A stretch of 64,000 nt of DNA from an uncultured Negativicutes bacterium (GCA_900752195.1 CAADUJ010000017.1:21806-85805); one strand, 5' to 3'; counted from the first letter of the stretch, positions 24,808-34,604 are shown. A program made the numbers and translations. Notes: generated by a model from the sequence alone, not told the origin.

Positions 24808-25470
24808 ATGGAAAAAATATTGATTGCCGATGATGAAGTACTTATCCGCCAGCTTGTCATTGATTTTTTAAAGCCTGAAGGTTATGAAATCATAGAAGCC
24901 GGTGATGGCAAAGAAGCCTTGGAAAAATACAAAAAAGACCATCCTGATTTGGTATTACTCGATGTCATGATGCCTATCTATGACGGTTGGACCGTATGCA
25001 GAGAAATCCGGCGGGAATCGACGGTACCTATTATGATGATTACAGCTAAAGGCGAGGAAATCGATCAGCTCTTTGCCTATGATCTCGGTGTCGACGAATA
25101 TATTACCAAGCCATTCAGTCCCAAAATACTCGTTGCTAAGATCAAAGCGTTATTGCGGCGTGCTGCACAGGAAGAGGAACAGCATGGCAATGAAGGATTA
25201 GAAATCAATCGCGATGCACGAAAAGTGGTCATCGATGGCAAGAATATCGACCTGAGTCCTACCGAGTACAAGCTTCTCAACTATCTCATGACTAATACCG
25301 GCAAAGCCCTGAGTCGGCGCCAGATTTTGAATAAAGTTTGGAATTACGAGTATTATGGCGATCTCCGTACTGTCGATACGCATATCAACCGACTGCGGAT
25401 TAAGCTTGGCGATAAAGGGTCTAATATCAAAACTGTCCGCGGCTATGGCTATCGCTATGAAGATGAATAG
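24808..25470 (+). CDS. OmpR-family response regulator
   Basis: 220 residues. Receiver domain with phospho-acceptor Asp in LVLLDVMMPIYDGW, switch Thr in IMMITAKGEE and Lys in YITKPFSPKIL. A C-terminal winged helix DNA-binding domain (LSPTEYKLLNYLM, SRRQILNKVW, TVDTHINRLRIKLG, IKTVRGYGYRYE) follows. It pairs with the kinase nine bases downstream. Confidence 0.93.
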   Translation: MEKILIADDEVLIRQLVIDFLKPEGYEIIEAGDGKEALEKYKKDHPDLVLLDVMMPIYDGWTVCREIRRESTVPIMMITAKGEEIDQLFAYDLGVDEYITKPFSPKILVAKIKALLRRAAQEEEQHGNEGLEINRDARKVVIDGKNIDLSPTEYKLLNYLMTNTGKALSRRQILNKVWNYEYYGDLRTVDTHINRLRIKLGDKGSNIKTVRGYGYRYEDE

Positions 25471-25479
25471 GGGCCTGAT

Positions 25480-27117
25480 ATGAATTTAACACTACGTCAG
25501 AAAGTGTGCATCGCATCTGTTACTTTTACGGGTATATGTGTGATTCTCCTCATGGTAGCAGTCGGTCTGGGATTCAGTAAGTTTTATTTCAATTACAAGG
25601 AAACGCAACTTACGAATGCTGCCCACGAGACAGCGAGGATTTATAAAGATAAGGGAATTGGTGAAATTGATGAAATGGATAAATTAAGCCAGACGAAGGG
25701 CATGATTATTTATATCATCGATAATCATCGACTGGTCTATTCCTCTCGTCCAGATCGAACGGCCGTTGTAGGAAAACCATTATTTCGTAACGATGCTATT
25801 ATTAATGCTACCAATTCGAATGATCAAAGTAGTCAATCAGAGCTGAATAAATTAAAAATAAAACAGGCAAAAGAATCGGAAGAGTTCTTTAAAGGAAAGA
25901 ACCTTGATAAGCCGGGGATGGATAAGCCGCCGCGCCATATCATGGTGATGCGAAAACTGTTAGAAGGTCAAAATCTTGACAAACGTGAACTCAATACGGT
26001 GTTTACAGATTCGAAACGGATGGATGAATTTCGTTTCATGGATATTGTAGAACCTGTCGACTCCAAGGATGATGCCTATGTTATCGTAGTCGAATCTCTT
26101 GTACCTGTGGAATCGACAGTAGCTGTCGTACAGCGTTTTGTCATTATTTGTAGCCTTGTATGGCTCGTATTAGCCGGATTAGGAGCTCTTCTTTTTGCAA
26201 AAAGGCTGACGGCACCATTGCTGGATTTAAAAAAATTGTCTGCTTCCATGGCTAATCTCGATTTTTCCAAGAAATTTACGGACCAGCGGTCTGATGAAAT
26301 CGGCGATCTTGGCCGAAGCCTCAATGACTTATCGACACAGCTCGATACGGCGCTGAAGAGTCTGAAGGCGACCAATGAAGAACTGGAAGTACAATTAAAA
26401 AAATCTATAGAAATTGAAAATATGCGAAAGGCGTTCATTTCCGCTGTTTCCCATGAATTAAAAACACCTCTTGCCCTCATCCAGGGGTATGCAGAGGGAT
26501 TGGAAACTCTTGATAATAATATGGAAACTCAACAACGGTACTGTCGCATTATCCGCAAAGAATCAGAACGGATGGACAGCCTCGTCAAGAATCTCCTTGA
26601 TTTGTCACGTCTGGAAACGGGATCTTTCCGTATTGAGCAGACAGAATTTGATTTTCGCGCTATTGTAGATGAGATGAAGTATCGCTTCGAAAAAATAGTG
26701 GCCGAAAAACATCTTCATATTATAGTGAACCTGCCGGAGAATATGGAGGTATATGGTGATCCAGAACGGATTGATACGATTTTGTCTAATTTTTTGTCCA
26801 ATGCCATTGATTATTCAGAGCAAGGTAAAGACATTCTTATTTTGGCAAAGAAAGATGAAGAGATGCACCGCTATATCATTGAAATCCACAATGACGGCAT
26901 ACCAATTGCTAAAGAAGACCAGAGTCGAATCTGGGAACCGTTTTATAAGGTCGATACATCTCGAGTCAGGAATCCAAAACGAACCTTTGGCGGACATGGT
27001 CTGGGCCTTGGTATCGTAGCCGCTCTTGTAAAAGCTCACGGTCAAAAATACGGTGTCCGAAATGAACATAATGGCGTTACATTCTGGTTTACATTAGCTG
27101 AAACAAAGGCGATATAG
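25480..27117 (+). CDS. Membrane sensor histidine kinase
   Basis: 545 residues. Two transmembrane helices (about 10-32 and 217-240) flank a sensor domain of about 180 residues with a charged linker (KGKNLDKPGMDKPPRH). HAMP (KRLTAPLLDLKKLSASM), HisKA with His in SAVSHELKTPLALIQG, and the ATPase N, G1 and G2 boxes (NFLSNAIDYS, GHGLGLGIV) follow. It phosphorylates the upstream regulator; the signal is unknown. Confidence 0.93.
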   Translation: MNLTLRQKVCIASVTFTGICVILLMVAVGLGFSKFYFNYKETQLTNAAHETARIYKDKGIGEIDEMDKLSQTKGMIIYIIDNHRLVYSSRPDRTAVVGKPLFRNDAIINATNSNDQSSQSELNKLKIKQAKESEEFFKGKNLDKPGMDKPPRHIMVMRKLLEGQNLDKRELNTVFTDSKRMDEFRFMDIVEPVDSKDDAYVIVVESLVPVESTVAVVQRFVIICSLVWLVLAGLGALLFAKRLTAPLLDLKKLSASMANLDFSKKFTDQRSDEIGDLGRSLNDLSTQLDTALKSLKATNEELEVQLKKSIEIENMRKAFISAVSHELKTPLALIQGYAEGLETLDNNMETQQRYCRIIRKESERMDSLVKNLLDLSRLETGSFRIEQTEFDFRAIVDEMKYRFEKIVAEKHLHIIVNLPENMEVYGDPERIDTILSNFLSNAIDYSEQGKDILILAKKDEEMHRYIIEIHNDGIPIAKEDQSRIWEPFYKVDTSRVRNPKRTFGGHGLGLGIVAALVKAHGQKYGVRNEHNGVTFWFTLAETKAI

Positions 27118-27123
27118 CAATAT

Positions 27124-27158
27124 AAAAAAGCGCGCGTTCTTTTAGAATGCGCGCTTTC
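27124..27158 (-). terminator. Terminator at the 3' end of the phosphoesterase operon
   Basis: AAAGCGCGC and GCGCGCTTT form a strong stem; on the minus strand a T6 run follows. It overlaps the last codons of the 76-residue gene. It could also stop the kinase transcript from the other side. Confidence 0.7.
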
Positions 27159-27372
27159 CTAATATAGGATGGGTACACGTGTGCAGACCTAAGTGGCTGA
27201 TGAGCTGACCTGCCTCTTCAAGGGTAACGTCTTCCCGACGGTCGTCGTGTTCATATACACATAAGGGATGATCCGTTCCCACCTCACCACCGGGCAAGTA
27301 AATGAATTCGCTGTTTTCTACATCTCCATATATCAAACCAGCCTGGAGATGCTTCATTGCTATTTGGCTCAT
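27142..27372 (-). CDS. 76-residue protein coupled to a phosphoesterase, unrecognised
   Basis: The frame begins MSQIAMKHLQAGLIYGDVEN and contains a Cys/His cluster (LGLHTCTHP) and many acidic residues. Its start overlaps the stop of the metallophosphoesterase (ATGA), so it is translationally coupled. No family is recognised. Confidence 0.55.
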   Translation of the reverse strand: MSQIAMKHLQAGLIYGDVENSEFIYLPGGEVGTDHPLCVYEHDDRREDVTLEEAGQLISHLGLHTCTHPILGKRAF

Positions 27373-28100
27373 GGAAGGGGCGCCCCCTTTTCATCAAATT
27401 TTATTTCTAAGAGCTGGCAGTCCCGATAATCAGCAGAGACGAGGTGAAGAAGCGTGCCGTTATACATGCGGGGAAACATCGTATTGGGCTGCATGCCGTG
27501 AAGATGGCCAAAGATGCACAAGGGCACTTCATATTTCTCTAAGAGTTCTGTAAAACCGCTTGGTTTTGTTAGGTCACATACGGGCGGATAGTGGAGAAGC
27601 AATATGGTGTGATCGCATCCTGATGCGGCTGCTTCCTGGAGACACCGTTCTACACGAAGTAACTCCCGTCTATAGGGCTTGCCGTCTCGTTCTTCTTTAT
27701 AATGGATGTCGCCAGGGCAAATCCAACCATGGGTACCACAAATGGCGATGCGTCCTTCATCTACGGTAACCGTTGTACCGTAGAGGTATTGCATATGATT
27801 TGCTTCATCCATCCGGTTCAGTTTTCCAGTTGCTTCCCACCAGTAATCATGATTGCCCCGGATGAGGAGCTTTTTGCCTGGCAATGCCCTGATTTCGTCT
27901 AAATCTTCTTGGGCATCTGTCAGATGCATGGCCCAGGAAATATCGCCGGCAATGAGGACGGTATCGTCATCAGTGACGCGGTTCGTCCAATCATCTTTGA
28001 TTCGTTGCCAGTGATTTTTCCATTGGGGGCCAAAAATCTCCATAGGCTTCTTTGGCGGATTGCCAGATAAATGGAGATCGCCGATTGCAAATAATCGCAT
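27369..28100 (-). CDS. Cytoplasmic metallophosphoesterase
   Basis: 243 residues with the calcineurin-like metal-ligand blocks: FAIGDLHLS, IAGDISWAM, IRGNHDYWW, LLLHYPPV and IFGHLHGM. No signal peptide. Substrate unknown; relatives act on nucleotides, phosphoproteins or nucleic acids. It starts 26 bases after the GalT-like gene, forming a three-gene minus-strand operon. Confidence 0.9.
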   Translation of the reverse strand: MRLFAIGDLHLSGNPPKKPMEIFGPQWKNHWQRIKDDWTNRVTDDDTVLIAGDISWAMHLTDAQEDLDEIRALPGKKLLIRGNHDYWWEATGKLNRMDEANHMQYLYGTTVTVDEGRIAICGTHGWICPGDIHYKEERDGKPYRRELLRVERCLQEAAASGCDHTILLLHYPPVCDLTKPSGFTELLEKYEVPLCIFGHLHGMQPNTMFPRMYNGTLLHLVSADYRDCQLLEIKFDEKGAPLP

Positions 28101-28126
28101 AGAGTTTATCCTTTCATCGTGCTGCG

Positions 28127-28918
28127 TTACAACACGGACTGTAATTTATTCCGCAGTCTATCTATAATGAGCTGCCTATGGCCTTCGTTGGCGACTTGTG
28201 ATACCCTGTAGCCAATGAAAATGGGATTCGTCAGGAAACGTGGCACAATCTTGACGTACAAGGCATCGTCATCGGGAAAGTCATAGTAAAAGATATTGTA
28301 GCTTTCGTTAACCCATAAAAAATCATGGAGAAAATACTGGGCTACGCCCTGCATATAGCGTACAAATCTCGGTAAGTGTTCAGGGTCTCTTAAAATGACG
28401 TTGACTTCATAAAACCCGACGATAGGATGGGTCGAAATATTTACTTCCAGCCCGGCTTCTTTTAGGACCGGCGTGCCTGCAAGATGGTAAGGCTTGATAT
28501 CGATGTGATAATCATAGTTCGTCAGGCCGACGATTTGCGAATGGGGATGGTGAATAGTGCCGCCCGACATAGGCCCATAATTGCGGTAGAACAGAACAGA
28601 TGCAAACCTGTTCATTTCCTTGACATAACGCCACTTTTCCAGACAAAAGGAGACGAGATCCGCGGCGTAGTCAGGGGTATAGTCTGAGAATTCTCCGTTG
28701 TCATCATCTGTTTCAATGATAAGGGTCTGCCATGTATCTTTCAAGACGGGAAACGCATTTTCCAGCCAAATCATGGGCCCTCTTTTGTCAAGGATATTTT
28801 TAAGATGGGCAACATCACAAAAGGGACAATACGAAGCATCGCGATGAACCGTATCGGGCTTTGTCTTCCCTATATCGAGATTGTATTCTAAAATGTGCGT
28901 AGTAGGATTAAATTTCAT
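28127..28918 (-). CDS. GalT-like HIT-superfamily protein (DUF4931 type)
   Basis: 263 residues. SYCPFCDVAHLKNIL gives a zinc-like CxxC. TIHHPHSQIVGL is the HxHxQ active-site motif of the galactose-1-phosphate uridylyltransferase branch of the HIT fold. ALYVKIVPRF also fits. It is shorter than true GalT and probably a nucleotidyl- or phosphotransferase of unknown substrate. First gene of the minus-strand operon. Confidence 0.75.
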   Translation of the reverse strand: MKFNPTTHILEYNLDIGKTKPDTVHRDASYCPFCDVAHLKNILDKRGPMIWLENAFPVLKDTWQTLIIETDDDNGEFSDYTPDYAADLVSFCLEKWRYVKEMNRFASVLFYRNYGPMSGGTIHHPHSQIVGLTNYDYHIDIKPYHLAGTPVLKEAGLEVNISTHPIVGFYEVNVILRDPEHLPRFVRYMQGVAQYFLHDFLWVNESYNIFYYDFPDDDALYVKIVPRFLTNPIFIGYRVSQVANEGHRQLIIDRLRNKLQSVL

Positions 28919-29100
28919 AGCCCTTACTCCTTTGCATGATTCACTTTATTCTAGCATTTTTTAGGTACCTTTTCCAGCCCTGTACCAGGAGACCTGATGG
29001 GCCAGAGGGGAAAGGATTTATACAATCCCTCTTTTCAGGATTTTTTTTACGTGAGATAATAGATTAGATTTTTGATAAAGTTTGATAAAGGATGATGTAT

Positions 29101-30171
29101 ATGTCCATACATGATAATATAGATTCTCCAAACCATAGTTGGGCCAGTGCGTTATTAGACTGGTTTCAAGCTCATCGGCGTGACCTTCCCTGGCGCGAGT
29201 CGCCTCGCGATCCCTATGGGGTGTGGGTTTCGGAAATCATGCTACAACAGACAAGGGTAGAGGCCGTAAAGCCGTATTATGAAAATTGGATGACTCGTTT
29301 TCCTACCCTTGCTTCACTGGCTGAAGCGGATGAAGACGAGGTTCTGCGCCAATGGCAGGGGCTCGGTTATTATTCCAGGGCCCGTAATCTTCATGAGGCC
29401 GTCCAGGAAGTCCAAAAATCCTATGGTGGAGCTGTGCCGCAGACTTTGAAAGAAATGAAATCCTTAAAAGGTGTCGGTGACTATACGGCTGGAGCTGTTC
29501 TCAGTATTGCGTATGGAAAGGCCGTGCCTGCCGTGGACGGTAATGTACTGCGAATATTTTCCCGCCTCTATGGCATAGAAGAGAACATTTTATCACCGGC
29601 TGTGAAAAAAGAAGTAACGGCTCTTGCAGAAACGCAGATTCCCCATGACAGGCCTGGCGATTTCAATGAAGCCCTTATGGATTTTGGCGCTACTGTATGT
29701 ATCCCCAAAAATCCCCGCTGTGAAGAATGCCCTGTCGTATCCTATTGTCAGGCCCATCATGACGGTAAACAGCATGAATTGCCACTGCGGCTTCGGAAAA
29801 AAGATATTCCTACCGAAAAGATTGCAGTCCTTGTCGTATCATATGGTCATTCATGGCTCATCCATCGCCGTCCATCGAAAGGATTATTGGCGAAAATGTG
29901 GGAATTCCCTAATGCTGTCATGGCTGGTAATGGACCAGATGAAGTAGAGGCTCTTGTCCATTCCCTGGGAGTAGAATGGGACCATAACGTAACGTTCTGC
30001 GGCGAAGTAATGCACGTGTTTTCTCATAAGCGATGGCATATGATGATCTATTCTGTAGAAGCAATAGAAAAGACTACTATAGGAAAGGAGGATTGGCAGT
30101 GGTTGAAACGTAGCGATGTTACGACTGTTCCCTGGGCAGGCCCCCACGGGAAAATCACTGCTATGGTGTGA
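29101..30171 (+). CDS. mutY: A/G-specific adenine DNA glycosylase
   Basis: 356 residues. LPWRESPRDPYGVWVSEIML has the catalytic Glu; LKGVGDYTAGAVLS is the helix-hairpin-helix; VDGNVLRI holds the catalytic Asp. The [4Fe-4S] loop is C-x6-C-x2-C-x5-C (CIPKNPRCEECPVVSYC). The C-terminal NUDIX-like domain that reads 8-oxoG is present. It removes A mispaired with 8-oxoG. The start at the third ATG fits AAAGG nine bases upstream. Confidence 0.94.
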   Translation: MSIHDNIDSPNHSWASALLDWFQAHRRDLPWRESPRDPYGVWVSEIMLQQTRVEAVKPYYENWMTRFPTLASLAEADEDEVLRQWQGLGYYSRARNLHEAVQEVQKSYGGAVPQTLKEMKSLKGVGDYTAGAVLSIAYGKAVPAVDGNVLRIFSRLYGIEENILSPAVKKEVTALAETQIPHDRPGDFNEALMDFGATVCIPKNPRCEECPVVSYCQAHHDGKQHELPLRLRKKDIPTEKIAVLVVSYGHSWLIHRRPSKGLLAKMWEFPNAVMAGNGPDEVEALVHSLGVEWDHNVTFCGEVMHVFSHKRWHMMIYSVEAIEKTTIGKEDWQWLKRSDVTTVPWAGPHGKITAMV

Positions 30172-31427
30172 TGCGAGGCATGTTCTTTTTACTGTTTATG
30201 ATTGTGTTGTCTCTTTTTTCAGTGGGGACCATCATTCTTTGGAACTATATACGCCGCGGCAATCGCTATATGGCCAAAATCGCTATGGGTCTTGCTGTCA
30301 CTGTCGTTGCTTGTGGAGAGCTCAGCCTCTACGGAACGGCATACCAGAATATGGAACCTTCTTTCTGGCTGGACATCATTCATGGTGGAGCACTTGCTTC
30401 TGTTTCATGGCTCATGGCTTTTTTACTGGCGTTCCCAGTGATTCTCGTTGTCGCCATTATGGTAGCCATAGCCCGTCTTTTTAGAGCACCTCAAAAGGAC
30501 AGGGCTGATCAGAGTCAGATTCCAGTACAAGCGACAGGCCTTTCCCGTCGTAAATTCCTGACATATGCGTCTACTGCCATTCCTGCCGCAGCCCTTTTGA
30601 CGAGTACCGTTGGCAACGTTGTCGGTGAATCGTACCTGGACGTTACGCATAACGATTTATTTTATCCTGATTTGCCCGATTATTTAGACTCGTATCGCAT
30701 CGGACAAATTTCTGATACACACATCGGCCTGTTCTTTTCACCAAAAGATTTGGAAGAGGCCATTTTACGTCTAGCCGAGGAGAACGTACAGCGTTTGGAA
30801 ATTACGGGAGATTTAATTGATGAACTTTCTCGGCTTTCGGCCTGTCGCGATGTCTTAAACCGGACGGCGCCGCTGTTTCCTGATGGCATAGATTTCTGCT
30901 ATGGAAATCATGAATATTACCGAGGTTTTCAGGCCATTACAGATATGCTTGCGCAAACTCCTGTACGAGTGTTGCGGAATGAATCGTTTTGTGTCAGTCC
31001 GGGAAGAGGCGAGAACATGGCCCATCAATCTGGCAATAGTCTACGTCCTTTCTACATCGCTGCAGTCGATTTCAGTTTTGCTCCCAAAGGCCCGGAAGAT
31101 GACGCCCGTCGGGAAAACTATACTGCGCAAGCACTGTCGCAAGTGCCAGATGATGCTTTTACGGTCATGTTGGCACATAACTCATCCTTTATTGACGAAG
31201 CTTTTTCTCATCACATTCCCCTGCTCATGAGTGGACATACTCACGGTGCGCAATTCGCCTTGATAGGGCCTGTTGTGGAAGCCGTAGGGTTTAAATATTT
31301 ACGGGGAATGTATCAAAAAGACGGTTGCTACGGATATGTAAATAGAGGGACCGGTCATTGGATTCCATTCCGTGTCCTGTGCTCCCGCGAAGCCACCGTG
31401 TATACGCTGCGAAAAGGAACAACGTAA
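30171..31427 (+). CDS. Membrane-anchored metallophosphoesterase with internal twin-arginine motif
   Basis: 418 residues. Three hydrophobic segments occupy the first 110 residues. Then LSRRKFLTYASTAIPAAALL follows, a Tat-like motif plus helix found at the N-terminus of YkuE-type phosphoesterases. The catalytic domain follows with IGQISDTHIG, EITGDLID, FCYGNHEYY, VMLAHN and LMSGHTHGAQ. The Tat-like motif after membrane helices is unusual, and the catalytic domain probably faces outward. It overlaps the mutY stop by one base. Confidence 0.85.
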   Translation: MRGMFFLLFMIVLSLFSVGTIILWNYIRRGNRYMAKIAMGLAVTVVACGELSLYGTAYQNMEPSFWLDIIHGGALASVSWLMAFLLAFPVILVVAIMVAIARLFRAPQKDRADQSQIPVQATGLSRRKFLTYASTAIPAAALLTSTVGNVVGESYLDVTHNDLFYPDLPDYLDSYRIGQISDTHIGLFFSPKDLEEAILRLAEENVQRLEITGDLIDELSRLSACRDVLNRTAPLFPDGIDFCYGNHEYYRGFQAITDMLAQTPVRVLRNESFCVSPGRGENMAHQSGNSLRPFYIAAVDFSFAPKGPEDDARRENYTAQALSQVPDDAFTVMLAHNSSFIDEAFSHHIPLLMSGHTHGAQFALIGPVVEAVGFKYLRGMYQKDGCYGYVNRGTGHWIPFRVLCSREATVYTLRKGTT

Positions 31428-31432
31428 AATAA

Positions 31433-31480
31433 TAAAAAACGTCCCCATAGGCTGTCTGCGAATACTGCTCTATGGGGACA
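31433..31480 (-). terminator. Terminator of the NifX-like gene
   Basis: On the minus strand GTCCCCATAG pairs with CTATGGGGAC and runs into T6. Confidence 0.85.
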
Positions 31481-31495
31481 TTTACATATGTGGTC

Positions 31496-31855
31496 TTAGT
31501 GATGGTCGTGACAGGAATGATGAGAATCGCTGCATTGCGGATTAGGGTTATACGACAATGTGCCGTCTAAGAAATTTTGTACGGCCTTATCGGTATCGCC
31601 AGTTACACCACCAAAGAAACGGATGGACGCAGCTGCCAGGGCATTCTGTGCGCCTGGTCCGATATTGCCGCAAAGTAACGTCTGTACGCCTTTATCAGCC
31701 AGCCACCGTGCTAAGGGTTCATGACCGACACCATTCGTGTTAAGGACTTCAGAAGAGACGATGTGACCATTTTCAATGGTATAAATCTTAAAGTTTTCTG
31801 TGCGGCCAAAATGTTGGAATACAGAACCATTGTCATACGTAACAGCAATTTTCAT
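31496..31855 (-). CDS. NifX/NifB-C-like cofactor-binding protein with Cys/His tail
   Basis: 119 residues. MKIAVTYDNGSVFQHFGRTE, LLCGNIGPGAQNALA and FFGGVTGDTDKAV are the marks of the dinitrogenase FeMo-cofactor-binding (NifX/YedF-like) fold. Many anaerobes carry such proteins without nitrogenase. The tail CSDSHHSCHDHH is Cys/His-rich and likely binds metal. Single gene; AGGAGG lies before the start. Confidence 0.82.
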   Translation of the reverse strand: MKIAVTYDNGSVFQHFGRTENFKIYTIENGHIVSSEVLNTNGVGHEPLARWLADKGVQTLLCGNIGPGAQNALAAASIRFFGGVTGDTDKAVQNFLDGTLSYNPNPQCSDSHHSCHDHH

Positions 31856-31966
31856 GATACAAACCTCCTAAAATGACAAATGACAAAAATGTTTGTATGT
31901 AGTATAGCACAGAAATAATAAAAGTGCCATATGTCAATAATAAAAAGATGTTTATAAAACAGGTAT

Positions 31967-32000
31967 AAAAAAACGGTTCCTCATTGCTGAGAAACCGTAT
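31967..32000 (-). terminator. Terminator of tRNA-Arg
   Basis: On the minus strand ACGGTTTCTCAGCAATGAGGAACCGT followed by T7. Confidence 0.8.
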
Positions 32001-32008
32001 ATGTACTG

Positions 32009-32083
32009 TGGTGCGCCTAGAAGGATTCGAACCTTCGCACCCGGTTCCGGAGACCGGTGCTCTATCCCCTGAGCTATAGGCGC
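32009..32083 (-). tRNA. tRNA-Arg(CCG), CCA encoded
   Basis: Acceptor stem GCGCCTA/TAGGCGC, D arm GCTC/GAGC, anticodon stem CCGGT/ACCGG with loop CTCCGGA (anticodon CCG), T arm GAAGG-TTCGAAT-CCTTC, discriminator A and genomic CCA. It reads CGG codons. It has its own promoter and terminator. Confidence 0.97.
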
Positions 32084-32102
32084 ATATGTAACGTACTCGA
32101 CT

Positions 32103-32131
32103 ATAATAGCATAGAACACTGAAATTTGCAA
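32103..32131 (-). promoter_or_regulatory. Promoter of tRNA-Arg
   Basis: TTGCAA, 17-base spacer, TATTAT on the minus strand, 19 bases before the mature 5' end. Confidence 0.75.
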
Positions 32132-32377
32132 GCTTTTTTAGGCCTTGTACATAGTGCGGCTGCGCGTGTACAGTCGGTCCATTTCTTTGTGATGTCATCC
32201 ATTTCATGACAATGTCTTCCCTGTATACGGGTATCAAAAATGAAAGCAATGTCGTCTACACGTTGCAAGGAGAAAAAATGAGCTGCCATGATGGTTGAGT
32301 AAAAATAAAAAAAATCTTCTCCCGTCATCTTTTTTATGGTATCATATAAAATAGACTTAAAATGGAGTTGAGTAGTA

Positions 32378-33505
32378 ATGGAACGGATTTACCTCGATCA
32401 TGCAGCAGCTACGCCTCTTGATGAAAGAGTCCTTCATGAAATGTTGCCGTATTTAACAAGTGAATATGGAAATCCTTCAAGTCTGCACTATTTTGGCCAG
32501 AAGGCTCGGAGTGCAGTCCAGCATGCTCGGTCTCAAGTGGCTCATGGATTAGGTGCAGCGCCAGAGGATATCGTCTTTACGAGCGGTGGCACTGAAGCGG
32601 ATAATTTAGCAATTCTTGGGTATTTGCGGGCTAATCATCCTGAAGGTGGACACATTATTACATCAGCTGTTGAGCATCATGCTGTCCTCCGTACGTTTGA
32701 AGCGATGGCACAAAAAGGATATGATGTAACGTTTCTTCCTGTCAACTCTGATGGACGCATCTCCGTTGCAGATGCAAAAGCAGCGATTCGTCCTGATACG
32801 GTTCTCTTATCGTGTATGTATGGGAACAACGAAACGGGGATGGTTCAGCCTGTTGATGAGTTAGGTGTATTAGCCAGGGAGTATGACATTCCTTTTCACG
32901 TTGATGCCGTTCAAGCACTAGGTTATATTCCTATCCGCCCCATAGAACAGCATATTGATATGCTGACCTGCTGTGGCCATAAGATATACGGCCCAAAAGG
33001 AATCGGAGCCTTATATGTCCGGCATGGGCTAACGTTAGTCTCTGAGGCTTATGGCGGCCCACAAGAGCATCGCCTTCGGGCAGGAACAGAAAATGTCCCG
33101 GCTATTGTGGGCTTTGGTAAGGCCGTTGAAATATTAGAGAGTGAACGTAACGAACGGTCTGAACATGCCCGTTCTTTAAAACAATATTTGTATAATCATC
33201 TGATCAAGGGAAATGACCGGTTCCATTTAAACGGTACGCTGGAACATTCATTGCCCAATATAATTGATTTCAGTGTTCGCGGATGGGATAGTGCCATTAT
33301 GCTCATTGCGCTCGACAAAGCAGGAATCGCTGTTTCTGCCGGCTCAGCCTGTGAAGCTGGTGCCGTAGAGCCTTCCCACGTTCTTCAGGCCATGGGGCTT
33401 GATAAAACATGGTTAACAAGTAGCATACGCATATCGTTTGGTCGTTCTAATACGACAGAACAGCTCGATACCGTCATTGCAACCCTGAACAATCTGGTTG
33501 GCTAA
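32378..33505 (+). CDS. nifS: Cysteine desulfurase (NifS/IscS class)
   Basis: 375 residues: YLDHAAATPLDERV, FTSGGTEADNLAI, SAVEHHAVL, HVDAVQALG, and the PLP-binding Lys in TCCGHKIYGPKG. The short active-site loop SAGSACEAGA contributes the persulfide Cys. It takes sulfur from cysteine. With mnmA 13 bases downstream, its likely job here is supplying sulfur for tRNA 2-thiouridine, as YrvO does for MnmA in Bacillus. Confidence 0.93.
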   Translation: MERIYLDHAAATPLDERVLHEMLPYLTSEYGNPSSLHYFGQKARSAVQHARSQVAHGLGAAPEDIVFTSGGTEADNLAILGYLRANHPEGGHIITSAVEHHAVLRTFEAMAQKGYDVTFLPVNSDGRISVADAKAAIRPDTVLLSCMYGNNETGMVQPVDELGVLAREYDIPFHVDAVQALGYIPIRPIEQHIDMLTCCGHKIYGPKGIGALYVRHGLTLVSEAYGGPQEHRLRAGTENVPAIVGFGKAVEILESERNERSEHARSLKQYLYNHLIKGNDRFHLNGTLEHSLPNIIDFSVRGWDSAIMLIALDKAGIAVSAGSACEAGAVEPSHVLQAMGLDKTWLTSSIRISFGRSNTTEQLDTVIATLNNLVG

Positions 33506-33518
33506 AAAGGAGATATAT

Positions 33519-34604
33519 ATGAAGAAATGTGTAGCCGTCGCTATGAGCGGCGGTGTAGATAGCTCTGTTACAGCAGCACTGTTAAAAGAACAAGGCTATG
33601 ATGTCATTGGCATTACATTGCGGTTATGGGAAGAAGACCCTGTGTGTGCTCCCGTTGAAAATATCCATTCGTGCTGCTCCTTATCTGCTGTAGATGACGC
33701 AAAGGCCGTTGCCGCGGTCATCGGTATCCCTCATTATACCTTAGACTATCGGAAACCCTTCCGGAACGATGTCATCCAGTATTTTATTCGTTCCTATACG
33801 GAAGGGCGCACTCCCAATCCGTGCATTGCGTGTAATAAATTCATAAAGTTTGGTCTTTTATGGGAACAAGCGCAAAAATTTGGCGCTCAATACCTTGCGA
33901 CAGGCCATTATGCACAAATCCGTTACAACGATGGTAATCAACGCTATGAATTGCTTCGCGGTGCTGATCGGCGCAAAGATCAGTCTTATGTGTTATATCA
34001 GCTGAATCAGGATTTGTTGCCCCATATCCTGTTTCCGATGGCAGCATATGAAAAGTCAGAAACGCGGGAAATGGCAAAAAAATACAACCTCCCCGTTTTC
34101 AATAAGCCTGAAAGTCAGGATATTTGTTTCATACCAGATAATGATTACAAGGGATTTTTGAAAAAAGAAGTCCCGAAAAGCTTCAAACCTGGTGATTTTG
34201 TCGATGTAAAGGGCCATGTCTTAGGTCGGCACAATGGCATTCCCTGTTATACGGTAGGGCAGCGCCGAGGGCTTCATCTCGGAGGGCCTGGTGGTCCTTT
34301 TTATGTCGTTGCTCTCGATGTCCCACACAACCGCGTCATCGTCGGAACTGAGCAAGATTTATTCCGGACCGATGTCGATGCCGTAGATGTGTCGTGGGTC
34401 GAAGGTATTCCCAAGACGCCATTTAAGGCTCTTGGCAAGATTCGCTATGCAGCGCCCGAATCACCATGCATGGTATATCCCGATGGAAACGGGATGCACG
34501 TCGTATTTGAAAAAGCTCAACGCGCCGTGACAGCAGGACAGGCCCTGGTTCTCTATGACAGAGAAACGGGTGAACGGGTCCTCGGTGGCGGCGTCATCAT
34601 TTGA
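33519..34604 (+). CDS. mnmA: tRNA-specific 2-thiouridylase
   Basis: 361 residues. The PP-loop is AMSGGVDSSV; the first catalytic Cys lies in NPCIACNKFIKFG and the second in SQDICFIPDN; ATGHYAQI and GQRRGLHLGG are also conserved. It thiolates U34 of Lys, Glu and Gln tRNAs using sulfur relayed from the desulfurase next to it. The start follows AAAAGGAG. Confidence 0.95.
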   Translation: MKKCVAVAMSGGVDSSVTAALLKEQGYDVIGITLRLWEEDPVCAPVENIHSCCSLSAVDDAKAVAAVIGIPHYTLDYRKPFRNDVIQYFIRSYTEGRTPNPCIACNKFIKFGLLWEQAQKFGAQYLATGHYAQIRYNDGNQRYELLRGADRRKDQSYVLYQLNQDLLPHILFPMAAYEKSETREMAKKYNLPVFNKPESQDICFIPDNDYKGFLKKEVPKSFKPGDFVDVKGHVLGRHNGIPCYTVGQRRGLHLGGPGGPFYVVALDVPHNRVIVGTEQDLFRTDVDAVDVSWVEGIPKTPFKALGKIRYAAPESPCMVYPDGNGMHVVFEKAQRAVTAGQALVLYDRETGERVLGGGVII

